Program-made: the position numbers and the translations under genes
Origin: Symbiodinium microadriaticum
Lineage: Eukaryota; Sar; Dinophyceae; Suessiales; Symbiodiniaceae
Direction of reading: 5' to 3'
Assembly (NCBI GenBank): GCA_001939145.1
Contig: LSRX01000807.1
Location: 1-64,000 of the forward strand
Length of the DNA stretch: 64,000 bases
The notes under the pieces: generated by a model
Told to the model about the DNA's origin: nothing
The model's input: only the letters and a program-made list of their open reading frames with translations
The model's database searches: none
In this document: positions 43,962 to 56,850 of the stretch, piece by piece
Position numbering within the stretch: the first letter of the stretch is position 1
How the letters are laid out: each line of letters starts with the position of its first letter

Positions 43962-46900
43962 AAGTTCTCTCGGGAGGATGAGCCGCAGCAGAGCCGACCA
44001 AAGCCCGACAGCGACAGCGAGACCTGGGGCGACCCTTGGCATCGCAGGGCATCCTCTGGTTGGACTGGATGTCGATCCGGTTCGGCGAGGTTTTATGGAT
44101 GGGTTTAGTTAAAGACTCGACCTCCGCCCCGACCCCCGAAAGTTTTGCAGCCTGCAGCTGTTGCTGACATGTTTCCTTCCTGCCCAGAGCCTTCAAGTTG
44201 CCGGCATCGAGCGAAGAGCAGAAGTCGTTTTGCATGTCTGGACAACCCCCACAGCCCTGCAGACCTACCGCCCTAGAGCCCCGTTCCAAAGAGATGATCC
44301 CCAAAGCCCCTTGGGACTGGGAGCGACGGAGCGCATGGCTCGAGCACCATCTCACAGCACATCTGCCGCCACGTACCCCCTGGCCTATCAGCAATCATAC
44401 AGGCAGCAGGGGCCGCTGAGCGTTCGCAGATAGGGCAACAAAAAGACGGAATGCAACAGAGCGCTGGACCAGCTTCAAGTCAGCTGAGGACTTCTTCAGT
44501 GACCTGAACGATCTCCTGCGGAAGCTCAGTCGCTCTAGAGAAGTGGTGCCTATGTAGGGGTCTGCAAAGAGGGGCCCAAGTGGGGGACATAATTAGTCGA
44601 CATAGTCTTTCAGTCGGATAGGAAGACTGAAAGACTCCCCGTCTTGTTCTTTTATCGGTGCTTCAATTTATGATGTAAGTGAATAAGTGGTTCCTGCTTA
44701 GTATTCCAGCGAACTTGGCTGAGAAGTGCGAGGGGGTTAGCAAGGCAAACTATATGCGGCTTGCAGGTGCCGCCGGTGAGATTGCCGCCATGCGTTCCCG
44801 AGTCGGCTTGGGGCTTGCATGGTTTGCAAGGCTCTATTGGGGTGCAGGGGTATGGCTCGGGATTTAGGGCTTGACGTTAAGGTAACAGGCTTAAGGGTTA
44901 GAGTTCCGGATGCTAAGTCGGTTCAGGCCTCGAGACCGGCGCGCAGGTATCCAGCACCGGATGCCTGATGTCGCATACCTTGACTCATATGTTAAGATAT
45001 GTTCCATCATGAAGCGGCATTGAGCTGTCTGGGTACTGCATGCCACAGGACGCTGGATCTGGTCTGGTTCTTGGTGGCTGCCATGATCGCCCTGGCTCTC
45101 GAACCCTGGCCGCACTCAGGGAGCCCTCAAGTCCACCCTTCAGCTGCAAAGTGTCAAGTCAATCTCGGAAGTCGAAACCCGCAGCTGTCCAACCCGAAGC
45201 CTCCGAAAAAGCCTTGCCAGGCATGCTGGCAACCTGCGGAGATTGTTGGTGACACCTCGGAGGTCGGTTGCCCGGCTCAGGTTGGAAGCTAGTTAGCTAG
45301 TTCTCCTTGTCAGTATGTCATGCACAAAGGGCTCGCAGCTTCGAGTGAAGTGTTTCTAGTAACTCTAGTAATGGCGAGGTCGGCGATCTTGGCTGAAGGT
45401 TTCTCACACCGTACGCCACTCAAAGGCCAATCTTGTCTGTGCGATCGCAGTGATCGTTTAGGGGTTGAACGACCACAGCCTGTCATCAGCAGAAGAGCAG
45501 GTTGGCAGCAGGGGCTCGGGAAGGCACTCCGGAAGGCTAATCAAACCGGTATGCCTGTCACGTGAAGTGCCCTTGGATGACATCGCGGTTGGTAAGGATC
45601 TGATGGCGTCAAGTGGGCGCCACCGCCATGGTATGCCTTGACCACGATCTTCGCATCACTCTCCAGCCACGCAGCTGGCATCCTCGGCTTCGTGGGCTTC
45701 CAGAAGATTGTGGTGGCCAGGCCATTGGGAAGTTTGTTTATTGTTGGAAGCGGGGCAGAGACAATGGCCCGAATAACTCACAATACTCTTCCCTAGAGTT
45801 CCCTCATATTTTCATCGCGATATGATTATCAAAAGCTTCACATAGCCCCAGCAACATTGCAGTTCTCCAGGCCTTTATTCTATATTGCATAACAGGCCCG
45901 TCTTTGTGGCTCCTTGCCAGGATCGTGTCCACAAGCCAGCCGAGGGCCAACTGGTCGGCGCCGAATTTCCTCCTCCTCACCAGCATCGCCATTTCCATCA
46001 CGGCGATTTTTTCTAGCCTCGTGCGCCTGGTCTTCGTCGAAAAATTCGCTTTCGTTTTTTTCTCCTGGAAAACAACTTCATTCATGAAGTTGTGGAAACC
46101 TGGATGCTCCTTTCACGAACTGCGATCATTTCATCCCATCTTTGCAACATTATCCCCCTCAACCCACCCAGGTTTATGGGAGTGGACTACTTGCGCCGCC
46201 TTGCCATCGACAGTGCGTGGAGCCGAGGATACCGGCTGGTTGTTATGCGTGGCCGGCTGGAGCGTACAGGCCGGGGAGGTTTTGGGTATAGCAGTATAGC
46301 AGCACAAGGTTCGACAGGTGTCGCCTGACTGCGAAGAGACTAGCTCAATAGCTGCAAGAAGTTCGTGCAAATGACTGGTGCCTTCTGCGTTTGGATTGAA
46401 TCCTCGGGTCATAGGGGTCTGTTCGATACTGCTTGGGCTTATCGCGAGCTTTTCGTATTAGTAGCGTGCGACACACGAGGCGGGGGAATTATGGATATGT
46501 GATGTTTGTGGTTTGCGTCAACACAGTCTACGTATGATGGTGTTAGTTAGCCGTATTGCATAGAAGCCCGGCAATTTCGACCTGCGGACATTCATTGTCG
46601 CACATGTTACTATCGTTGCCTGAATACGGCTACACTGACTACAGGTTCTAGTACTGCTTCAACCCCCGCATCGACAGCATCATCTAGTTCTTACTGTGTT
46701 GCAGTTCAGCTGTATATGCATTTCTTGTATCATCCTTTTGTTTTGCCCAACTCTTGTTGTGCATTTCGGTTTGCATTGTCAATACCATCAGCCAGAGATG
46801 CCCCAACATGAGACTGAGTTGGTACACTGTCTCGGGGCCATAGACCCTGGCCCAGCTCCTCCGCCTGCACTGCCCACTAGCAAACCTGCATGTCAGACTT

Positions 46901-49446
46901 CTGAGCTCGAGACGTCTTCTCCGTTCCGCGCGAACAGTGCATTGAGCTCGAACATGCTAGGGTATGCGAGGCGTGCTGGATGCAGGTCTTTATGCGAAGC
47001 CCAAGGACCAAGCGTTTCCTGTAGCAAGAAAACAGCAGACCTTCGCATGTGGCTTGGCTAAGTTCCTGTTAGATGCACGGAGCTGAGAGACAGGGATGTC
47101 CTGAAGCGACTTTCCGTAGCAGGACTCGGGATGGCGTTGATCATGTTGACCTTGGTGCTGATCGTACTGCCGCTGGCCATGGCTACAGGGCTAAAGGTTT
47201 GAAAATGAGGTGGCTGGTCTGCGGACAAGATCAGGATTGTAGCTCGACGTAGGTCACGTGATGCGAGGGTCAGAGTTGAAACGGGCTGGTGTCATCTCTG
47301 CCGAAGTTGCCTTGCGTCCATATTCCAGGCATCTGCAAGACTGAAACAGAGGCAGCTGGCCTGGTTCGTGAACTGAGGTACATGCTCGTCATCTACATGG
47401 AGACACAGAACTCGAAGAAACAGGACCTGCGTGGTTGGGGTTCATCAAGAAGCTCATTGAAAGCTCCTTTCGAATAAAGAAGGAGCATCACTCAAGCATG
47501 GGCATAGGGGGGGTCCTAAATAGGATTCAGGGTATATGCCGTAATTTTGGGGTACTAGCTCCCTGACCAATGACTCGGGGCTTCGGATGGCTGAGCATGC
47601 AAGGGGACAAGCTTAGAATCCAACCCGAATTTTCCGCAGTTTGCATGCCGTGCGGCTCTTGTGCCACCTCGTGAGCCACGCCCGGCTCCATCCCAAAAAC
47701 CCTTGCAAACGCATGAACTTTACTTCACTAAGGTCAAACCTGCAACCGTAACCGTAGGTCTACAAGGCTAAACCCCTTACAAGGTGTCAGACTGAAAGTG
47801 TCCTCAAGCCTTTCCAGGAGGACTCTTCAGAATCCGCTGCCAGCACCTCACGTGACATGCAAATCTTCTTGGACAAGGCAGGAGTTGTGTTGGCCATGCA
47901 ATCCCAAGAGCACATCATTCGCCATGCAGCCGCGTTTTCAGCTGAACCAAGTTGCCCCATTAAGACGTGGTGCGGACGGCAATGGAAGCGAATTTATCTC
48001 TCGGCCGTCAGATTCTGCAAGTATAAGTAGAAGATGAACCCACTGTGTTGACAGTGCGACAAGTTCCATGCGAAAGCCTGCGCAAACCGGGCAGCAACAA
48101 ACTTGGACAAGCCTCCATGTGGAGGCCTACAGCTGTGCCACAGTTCTCCTTTACTTCTTCAACCTGCGCAGCCTGTGTGAATCACCAAAGGCGGCGTTAG
48201 GGGTGCACAGCGTTCGATTTAGGGTCCGGGGCACAGGGTGCTGGATGTAGGCATGCAGGGGGTGCATTTAGATTAATACTTAGAGTTTGAGCTTTCGAAG
48301 AGGAGGCCCAGATCACCATCCCGTAGCACTCGCACCACCGCGGTGCTTTTGCGTGTTCCCTGCAGCGCGACCTGGTCAGCTAAGCGCGAAAAACACCGCT
48401 CAAGCTGGCGAAGGTGCAGTTCCACCGCATCATCGCAGGTGCAGGGGAGGATCTCGGAGAAATCAGCATCGAGGAGCGTTCAGTGCTTCGGGCTGATGAG
48501 CTCTGTCGGACGTTGCCAGTACAGCATAGCGACGAACCCCAAAGGTCGGTGTAGGCGGCTTGAAAAGAGCCATGAGTTGCAATGCCAGGAGTCGGAAATC
48601 ACGTTACCAACATGGAGAACGTACATGGTCTTAATGACAGTACCCCTGAATCCTTCGAAAAACCCTGTACCTCGATTTCCCTCACATCCCAGTTCGTAGT
48701 GCGCAGCCAGAAGTTCAAGCAACCTCCACGGAAGGACTACTTCAAAAAGTTCTGCGATGGCCGTGATGAAAGGTGGTGGCTTTGTTTATTGGAAGTTGGG
48801 CCCGGGCTAGTGATGATCATGACAGCAGTTAGTAAGAAGAAGGCAGATCATCATGTCGCCAGCTGCAGCTCCAAACTGTGGCTCCAAACTGGCACCATGG
48901 AAGTCTTCTCCGTAGAAATAAGTCTTGGCAGACTCACTGGTAATTAAGTCTGAGACCGAGACCCGTGCTGTGCTTGAGCACCTTCAGGTCCAGCATCCGG
49001 AGTGGTCTGGCCGGTGTTGCAAACCGCTTGGCCGGGGAGGACCGTCTAAACTCGAACGACGTAGCACAAGTGCATACGCACACACACACACACATGTGCA
49101 GCACATGCTCGCTTGCGGTATCATGAAGAGCTGTGCTCGCCCATCGGTCCATCCATCCATGTATCCACCCACCAATCCATCCACCCGTCCGTCCCTCGGT
49201 CCGTCAATCCATCACTTCATGCATTAATCCGTTTGTGCACGCAAGATTACATGTCTGCATGGTTCTTGTTGACGAGCACCAGAGTGCATGAAACATGAGA
49301 CCCGACATGAATCTGTAAGATTGGCTTCTTGGCCGCAGGACCTAGGCCTTTTCGTGAAGATGGGCACGCGCCGTGCCTTATTCCCGAACCAGCGCTTGGC
49401 ACCGCTGCTGAATGTCGCAACCTGCGCTGCGCTTATGCGAAACTAA
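43962..49446 (+). CDS. Unit 3 exon cluster (3' part of gene B on the one-gene model)
   Basis: Contains the same ordered + strand islands as unit 2: 43962-44050, 44456-44557, 45049-45125, 45218-45289, 45641-45740, 45912-46039, 46172-46278, 47123-47196, 47352-47433, 47834-48030, 48104-48204, 48405-48484, 48735-48839, 48980-49060 and the stop-containing 49339-49446. Most are identical to unit 2; the first few and 48735-48839 differ. Together they would supply three to five membrane helices and basic or acidic loops. The protein family is not recognised. Exon limits are approximate. Confidence 0.5.
44604..44636. repeat. Perfect 12-bp inverted repeat (hairpin), second copy
   Basis: Same stem and loop as 28948-28980. 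Confidence 0.75.
49339..49446 (+). CDS. Terminal exon of unit 3 with stop codon
   Basis: Identical in protein to 33700-33807 (DLGLFVKMGTRRALFPNQ ... MRN-TAA). Followed by about 470 bp before the gene C 5' exon. Confidence 0.55.
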   Translation, partial: DLGLFVKMGTRRALFPNQRLAPLLNVATCAALMRN

Positions 49447-49916
49447 CTGACATAGTGACAGAGTAGCCGCCATTTGCAAAAGGTTTCGGATGATGTGCTC
49501 GTGATGAGAATTCACCAGTTTTGATGTGAATCCGATTGCAGACACGGGAAACACCTCTTGACCTCCTCGTGCGATCTCTCGGAGAACCTTATCAACCTCT
49601 TTTCACGATTTTTCGGCGGATGTCAAGACCTCCTTTCACGAGGGGCTGTTACATGGCATCCTCCTAGGACTTCCTCAGTGCGTCGCATAGGTCAGGGTTT
49701 TGGACCGACGACAGGGGCGGACGAGGATGGAGTTCCTTAAGCCGCACATGTCACGACATTAGCGAACACTTTGCCGACTCTTGCGGAGGGATAATGTAAA
49801 CGCGCGGACTCCTGGGTCAACAACACCCGACAACAAAACCTTTAAACCCCGCTCCCTCGCTGCCTAGGGCCCAACTTAGCTTGCTTGGGTCGATATTTTG
49901 GTGGTTTCCGGCCGAG

Positions 49917-50017
49917 GTTGGTATTGTGATGCTCTTTGGCATGCTCCCTGGTGTCTTTCAGTTTGCAACCGAGAAGCTCTTCGTCGACCCGCAGATCTTG
50001 GCAGTGAGCCTTGGCCG
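49917..50017 (+). CDS. Gene C 5' exon, short hydrophobic segment
   Basis: VGIVMLFGMLPGVFQFATEK then LFVDPQILAVSLGR, nearly identical to gene B. Ends GGCCG|GA like the others. Confidence 0.5.
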
Positions 50018-50214
50018 GACTGCTGAAAGGCCAATCCAGAAACCAGTCCGAGTTGAAGTTTACCGCCCCAAGGGCTCCGGGGTTCGAAGTTGCCCGCGCT
50101 GTTGAGGTCGCAGCAGGAGATGTGGCTGCAGGTGTCACGTTTGGTCATGCGCAGACATGCCAGACTTTGCTGCCACATGTGTTTCTAGCGAAGTGGAAAC
50201 AGAGCTAGCAAGCC

Positions 50215-50369
50215 ATGCCCGCCATCCTTCCAAGGAGGCCGATCTCGGCAGACTTGTTGCCTGCTTTCGATTCCGAAAACATGCGCAGCAAATATGTGCT
50301 GCTGTTGGGCAGAGATCCTCGTCTCCATGTGAAGACCAAGTCCGCGCAGACCTCGACACTTGGCTGCAG
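50215..50369 (+). CDS. Gene C small 5' exon (ADLLPAFDSENM)
   Basis: Opens with ATG at 50215 (MPAILPRRPISADLLPAF); an in-frame TAG lies just upstream, so this ATG or an acceptor right after that TAG marks the 5' limit. Donor TGCAG|GTGGCAC, phase 2, fits the next exon. Confidence 0.6.
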
Positions 50370-50457
50370 GTGGCACATCAGATCAGCAAACTACAGCATG
50401 CTCCCGAAGAAAGGAGGGGCCGGCTCCTGGGATGTTGACTGCTTGTTTGGACGCCAG

Positions 50458-50585
50458 GAGTATTGAGATCTGCTGCGAGACAGATCCAGGCAACTGCACG
50501 CGTTACGCGCTGGAGCACTCCTTGATCCAATTCGATGAGAAACCCGCCATCCTCGAGATTCCGGCCGAGTCATCCACGAGGTGCA
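50458..50585 (+). CDS. Gene C small 5' exon (SIEICCET)
   Basis: SIEICCETDPGNCTRYALEH then LIQFDEKPAILEIPAESS. Same length, acceptor and donor as gene B; joins in phase to the big exon. Confidence 0.65.
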
Positions 50586-50815
50586 GTCTGACCGCTCGAG
50601 GCCTGGCCCTTGATGTGTTCCAGGTTGTAATTTTGGGGATTTGGTATAGTACTGTAGTTATAGCCGCTGGACTTGCGACCACGTATGGCTCCCTTTGAAC
50701 TTCCTCTCCGATGAAACAACGCACCCATCCGATGGATAGATCAGCCTGCTGCGCTGAGCCAGTTTTGCACAAGCGGTTGATTGTTCCTGCTGTCTTCGGG
50801 AAAATGTCTTGCGAG

Positions 50816-53759
50816 GCCTGAGCAAGAAGTCATCGACAACGCTAGATCTCATGGTGGCGGTGAAGGCCATCAAGAATGTGTGTGACTGTCACAAGAACAT
50901 CTGCAGCTGCTGCAATGGTTATCAGGGTGAACTCGATGCAGACGGAGAAGAAGTGCAGAAATTGTTGGCGACTGATTTCTGCACTCCAGTTCCCTGTGGC
51001 ATTGATAACTCAAACCGGAAACCGGGTCCCGAGTGCAACTGCAGCAACGGCTATGTCGGGGACATTGTTTGGGAGGGTACCAATGTCAGTGGCAATTGTA
51101 CCCCTGCTCCATGCTACGTTGAAGATTCAAACAGGAAGCCGGGGCTCGAGTGCCAGTGCAGAGATGGTTTCGGTGGTGAGGTTCGTTGGGAAGGTTCTGA
51201 GGCATCTGGCAAATGTCTGCCCGCCACCTGCAACATCCTTTACTCCACTGGCACAGGGAAGGGCTGCAGATGCCAGGATGGCTACCAAGGCGACATAAAG
51301 TGGAACGGAGACCGAGTGACTGGCCATTGTACTCCTGCTGCATGCGACATTGAAAATTCGACCAAGGAGCCGGGTCTCCAGTGCCAGTGCAGAGATGGTT
51401 TCGCTGGTAAGGTTCATTGGAAAGGATCTGAGGCATTTGGCGAGTGTTTGCCTGCCGACTGCAGCATTCCATACTCCACTGGCATGGGGGCAGATTGCAG
51501 GTGCATGGATGGCTATGCTGGCAGCATAAACTGGAATCATCGTTCGCAACCTCAAGGAAAATGCGTACCCGCGGTAGGCTGTGCAGACAACGTTGAAAAC
51601 AGCGTAGGCGAAGGACCTCAATGCAAGTGCAAAGATGGTTTCACAGGCAAGGTTCTTTGGCAGGGTGCAGTGCCTCATGGAAGCTGCAAGGCCGCAGAGT
51701 GCCATATAAAGAACGCCAACCAGCAACCCGGTCCAGGCTGCAAGTGCAAGGATGGCTATGTGGGTGACATAAGCTGGCATGGAGACCGTCCGAGCGGCAC
51801 TTGTACACCGGCGCCCTGCCCGATCAAGAACTCCAACCGAGAGCCGGGCCCACAGTGCGCCTGCCTAGACGGGTTTGCAGGGGAGATCGCTTGGAAGGGC
51901 CAGGTTCCCAGTGGGTATTGCAGTGCAGCCCCATGCGTTTCCATTGAACATTCCAATGGCAAGCCAGGATTAGAGTGCAAGTGCAAAGATGGCTTCACAG
52001 GCAGCATTCGATGGCACGCCTCGGTGCCGCAGGGAAGCTGTCAAGCGGCGGAGTGCTACATAGCGAACGCCAACCAGCAACCCGGTCCAGGCTGCGAATG
52101 CAAGGATGGCTATGTGGGTGAGATAACGTGGCATGGAGACCGTCCGAGCGGCACTTGTACACCGGCGCCCTGCATGATCGAGAACTCTAACGCGAGGCCG
52201 GGCCGACGGTGCGCCTGCCAAGATGGGTTTGCAGGCGAGATCATTTGGAAAGGCAATATATCACAGGGAGACTGCATGCCTGCATCCTGTGCAGACATTT
52301 CAGATGCAACAGGTAGTGGACCATGGTGCAGGTGCCGAGACGGCTTTGAAGGGACCGTGATGTGGTCGGGTGCCAATGCTACTGGAGAATGCAAGCCTGC
52401 AGCCTGCACAGTTTCAAACTCGGACAGGCTGCCCGGGCCCGCATGCAAGTGTCGCCCAGGGTTCAGTGGCAAAGTATTTTGGCGTTTTGATCGATCACAT
52501 GGACACTGTGCAGCACTGCGTTGTCGGGCCTCATTCGAACGGCAAGCTGGGTCTTGATTGTGGTTGCGCGGATGCATTCAATGGGTCCAGGAAGCTGCTG
52601 AGCAACGATAGTGATTCCTTTCATGTGGACTGCCATCCTGCCCAGTGCAGTATAGAGCATTCCAACAAAAAGCCAGGCCCAGCATGTGCTTGCAAGAATG
52701 GCTATTCGGGTGACATCGCATGGAACGGTCCATGGGAAAGCGGTGACTGCCTGCCGGCTCCTTGCCACGTACCCAATTCCAATCACGAGCCGGGGGTTGG
52801 CTGCCGATGTAAGGACGGCTTTTCTGGAACTATTACGTGGGGAGGTCATGTCGCCTATGGAAGCTGCATGCCTGCTCCTTGCAACATTCCGAACTCCAAC
52901 CTGGAGCCTGGGCCGGGCTGTCGGTGCAAAGACGGTTTCCAAGGAGAGATCACTTGGAATGGCACTTCAGCAACTGGGGCCTGTGAGCCCGTGCCCTGCC
53001 GCGTTCACCACTCTGACCACGCACTGGGCGCTGCATGTCGGTGTTTGAAAGGGTTCTTCGGTCGCATCGTATGGAGTGGCCCTACATTTTCTGGAACGTG
53101 TGTGCCCCGACCGCTGTGTCGGCTTGGAGACTCCCTCCATGTGACCCGGCTGACGAAAGGGCTGCTAGATACCAACAACAACACTTGCCAAGCGGGCCAG
53201 ACAATGCTTGTCCATGGCCACACCGAATGGGTAGGAACAAAGGCTCTGCTGAGATGGACTTCCGCAAATGCGTTGCCACCTGCCAAATGCAAGGTGGATT
53301 GGCCTGAAGCGCGACATGCAGTACAACTCAACAATCCTGACCCAAAGCACTTCAGCCTGCCAAGTTCGTGCGCAACGACACCTGGCCTGCCACTCTGCTC
53401 CTCGCAGATCGTGTATAGAGTGACCATTCGCAATACTTCCCAATATGCCTGCAATGCTTGTAAGACGTCAGAGCATGCTTTGACAGAGTTTAGAGGCAGC
53501 CGTTGTGGATATGACCTTATCAGGTGGGAGTCTCTGACCATTTCCCCTGGATCGCCTGACGCATGCACATGCAATCTGTCGTTGAGCTGCAGCGAACTAC
53601 CTTCAGAAGAGCTCCCCAGGGCTTGCATCCATTCCGCGGAGCCTGCAGTTCTGAGTCTTGCCCGTAGTGTCGGTGAGGATGATGCGGGAAAGGATGTCGT
53701 GGGCTTGTATATTTTCTACGAGACCGGAGATCTCCTGCTGACCCCCAGTGCAGAGCTCA
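50816..53759 (+). pseudogene. Gene C large exon: cysteine-rich repeat protein, 18 repeats, frameshifted
   Basis: Longest of the three paralogues. Frame one runs 50816-52554 with 13 complete repeats. At 52525-52528 the expected C-R-G-P-H-S-N reads out of frame and hits TGA at 52555. The correct continuation (PHSNGKLGLDCGC) is in the next frame and stays open to 53812, with repeat 14 (broken), repeats 15-18 and the conserved tail (TEFRGSRCGYDLIRWESLTI). Compared with gene A (AGAGGGCCT) it is two G bases short (CGGGCCT). With no other lesion seen, this is either a recent null allele or a base-calling or assembly error in a G run. The additional repeats are in the 5' half. The donor is probably GAGCTCA|GTCGTG. 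Confidence 0.8.
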
Positions 53760-54101
53760 GTCGTGTGCACTTCTCGTGTCGTTCATCAACAGCTGGCTGC
53801 CCCGAAGTTTGAGTATTTCGACATCCTGTGACAATAGGCCCGGGTACAACTTGCTTTCGCAAGTCAGGGCTCTCTCGTCCTACAGTTTCGCTACGGCCGC
53901 TGGTGGATGTTGTTAGGTTTGCCACTTCAGTCTCCGAGTTGTAGACTCATCCGCCTTCCCGGGCGTGTTGCCACGCATTCTCGAGAATCCCGGCCTTGAA
54001 ACATCAGGAAGTCGGTATGATCTGGCGGAACACTCTTGAGTAGTTAGACTGCTTTCATGTCATGGGGTTGGGAGTTGTGAATGGTGCGAGCTGGTTCCGA
54101 G

Positions 54102-54700
54102 GTGCCGATGACTCCGAGGAGGCTGATAGACTTGGTGCCGAGTCGGCGGATCACACATGGCTTTCTGACGGGGAGAACGTCTTGAGCATAGGGCCTCATA
54201 ACACTGAAATTTGGCTCGGGAGCACAGCCGGCTCGCACTTCGTCTACAATGGTTCGGTTTTGTGGGCCCGCACAGCACTTCCTGAGTGGTGGAAAGTGAA
54301 GTTCAAGCAGGAAGCGGCTCTGCCAGGCAGCTTCAACACCGACAAACTGGCGGGCTGCGAGTTTGCTTTCAAGTCGGGCAACTTGTGCTACAGCGCTCGA
54401 TTGGGACAGAGTGTCTGGGTTGCTCCAGCACACGGAGATTGTCGATTTCAGGATATCACCAATGCAGACAAGAGCATTGCACACAAGTACAGGTCATCAG
54501 CCTTCGGAATCCAAACCTACAGATCTAACGTGACCTGCTACCCAACAGCAGCCTTCGAAGAGATTCTGGTGCAGGTGGTGGACGTTGGCATGCCCGCGGA
54601 GGATTTCAACTATACGGTTGCTAGCTCTCCCTGTCGAACAACGATACGCTACATGACGGATGCAAGGTCAAAGCTGTCCGAGTGCAGCTTCTTCCGGTAG
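54102..54700 (+). CDS. Gene C C-terminal ectodomain exon
   Basis: Acceptor TTCCGAG|GTGCCG, then ADDSEEADRLGAESADH. Shares ALPGSFNTDKLAGCEF, SSAFGIQTYRSNVTCYP and CRTTIRYMTDARSKLSEC with gene A. The frame ends SFFR-TAG; the bases TTCCG|GTAGAG again form a donor in the same phase as in gene A. The intron before it is about 342 bp and carries no insertion. Confidence 0.8.
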
Positions 54701-56016
54701 AGAGATTGTTGACAGCGGGAGAGTTGGCACGGCTTGTGCAAGGCCATTGCTCGTTCCGAGGGACGCATGAGGAAAGCAGCGGCTTCGACGTAGCCATCCC
54801 ATTGCACTACCTGGATCTAGTTCCAAACAGCTCGTTCTTAATAAGCCTGCAAGACTTGGCAGTGTCTACGGATTGCGTCCGCAGGATTTTCAGCCTCAAG
54901 GTTTCGGGTTTGGACTAATGCTGTTGCCCTGTGAACTGACTGCTACCTCGAGTGCTTTCCCTGCAATTATGGCTGCTCTAACAAGTTCTCCCACGTGATG
55001 TTCACCAAATTCTTGTGGATCATTCTGATAGCCCGCAAAGGGCCCAGAAAAGCCAGAGAGCCAGAGATGGCCTGAGCTCATGTGCCACGGTGCTCTTCCT
55101 TCCCGCTTCAGGGACCCGCAAGATGTGAGGCGGGACATGGCGTGTCGGGTTCGGGTATAGGGTTGTGTTTAGGGTTTAGGGGGTCTCGGCGATGTTCCTG
55201 TTGTTGTTGTAAATGCTGGGGACTGAGACCGGCATCATCACATTCACTCTCAGCGGGTGCTTTCGGAATGCTTTCCATGGGCGCCAACGTGTCGAAGCAG
55301 TCGCTACGGCCGTGCTGGCGGCTGTCAGATGGAAGGTTCAAAAGATAGCAGTGGCCAGAGTTTCCCAATACCACTCCATATCATATGCTAGAAATAGCCC
55401 TGATGCCTCAACTATGACGTGGTGGTTTGCTTCTCTAGCTTCAGTGACTACACAGGCATGTCTGGGTAGGGCCAGTGCAAGCGCACTCCTTGGAGATGCT
55501 ATGTGGCCGACCTGGACCCAATCAAGAGAGACCCACCATGCCACCGCAATCGTACTAACCGAACATACAAATTGTAGGCTGCACAATTTCCCGGCCCCTC
55601 CTCGACCTTAACTGCAGCCTTTCGGCCGCTCCAGATCCTCCTCAAAATACGGAACCTCGTGATCGCCAGGTGTCTGGCAAGACCAGTGCCGAAGCAACTG
55701 GCCCCACCCGTCCTGGCAGCTTCGTCGTCGGGTAGGGTTTAGGGTTGCGGTTGAGGATCAAGTAGAGTGCAAGTGGACCACGAAAGACTTGGAACGGCTT
55801 GATGTGAGCCGAATGGTCGTTCCGAGGGACACGCGAGGAAAACAGTCCTCACGCAGCAGTTGCTGCCTGCAGGCGGTCATGCAGTGTCAGGACATGATTT
55901 GCGGTAGTGTGGATACTTTCATGGTGTTGTGGTCGGGTCGTGGACCCGAGCCATCGTTCCTCTTCGTCTCTCTTACTCTTGGCCCCGAAGCTTTAGTAGC
56001 AGGCCCCTCCATGTAG
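54701..56016. other. Spacer after gene C C-terminal exon
   Basis: From about 55770 it resembles the sequence after gene A (21950-22170). Between 54.9 and 55.77 kb it has no counterpart elsewhere in the window and includes a TGTTTAGGGTTTAGGG telomere-like stretch near 55166. No exon is firmly supported. Confidence 0.4.
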
Positions 56017-56094
56017 CGCTTGCGCGTGACATGCGCGACCCCGCTCTTCTGGCGTGGGCCTTCGCCATCCATGCGGCGGCGATCCAGGAGAGGG
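56017..56094 (+). CDS. 78-bp micro-exon downstream of gene C
   Basis: DMRDPALLAWAFAIHAAAIQ, the third copy of the 26-codon exon; same acceptor and donor as after gene A. Confidence 0.7.
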
Positions 56095-56733
56095 GTTGCG
56101 CACACCAAAAAGTGCGTCGCCTTGATCCCGGAGCTGTGGGCCTTCGTGGGAGGGTCTATGGATGTCTATGGTGACAGAAACCTTTGAGCTCTGAGCCTTG
56201 TAAGACAGAAATCGCCAGACCTCACAACCTTGGATCCTGAACTCTGAAGTCTGTGCCAAAAGCCCTGCACCATGAACCATGGAGTTCAAACCCTATGAGA
56301 AGACTTGAACCCTAAACCGTAATTTGGTCTAGCGGAGACCGAACCAGAGCCTTGCCTGCTGCGTGCGAGTGTGAGTGTCGAAACCGTAATTTGCCCAAGA
56401 TTTAAAATCTTTATGTCCAAGCGTTTAGGATGTGTAGTTGTGGCTTTGTTGTTGCAAGGCCAACGCTTCCCTTTCACCCAGCAGATCTATGGACATATGC
56501 CTCGCCCGGAGAGTCCGAGAGTGAGCGCTGGAACCGTAAGCGCAGAAACCTAAACCCGACACACGAACCCCTCAACCGCATGAGGAGCCTTCGGTCCAGA
56601 AACCGAGGTCTTGTTCCGAGACACCGAAGCTGAGTGCAGTACTTTCCGTTGCGTTACATAGTATGTCTTGCATAGCACCCCAAAACCAAAATTGAATACT
56701 TCAGTCCTTTGTACTAAAACAAGCTTGGTACAG

Positions 56734-56850
56734 GAGCATCATGCTGCGCTCGACATAGGCGGCCACGTCCATCCAGAAGTACAAGGTGGGGATGGGGCAA
56801 CCTCTACCAGAGACAGGTTCTTGGTTGATTGTACTTGGAAAGATTTATGA
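56734..56850 (+). CDS. Possible exon shared by units A and C, second copy
   Basis: EHHAALDIGGHVHPEVQGG ... RDRFLVDCTW, matching 22866-22982. Resemblance to the gene A unit ends near 57.2 kb, where the array stops. Confidence 0.35.
   Translation, partial: EHHAALDIGGHVHPEVQGGDGATSTRDRFLVDCTWKDL

Larger units (their letters stand above)
44460..49660. repeat. Unit 3 copy of the near-identical 5.2 kb duplication
   Basis: Partner of 28804-34020; see there for the mosaic of identical and diverged blocks. Confidence 0.85.

Noticed and set aside
55218..55335. Possible exon GTETGIITFTLSGCFRNAFH near the telomere-like stretch
   Set aside because: Single copy in the window, no clear acceptor and no recognised motif; only base composition supports it.
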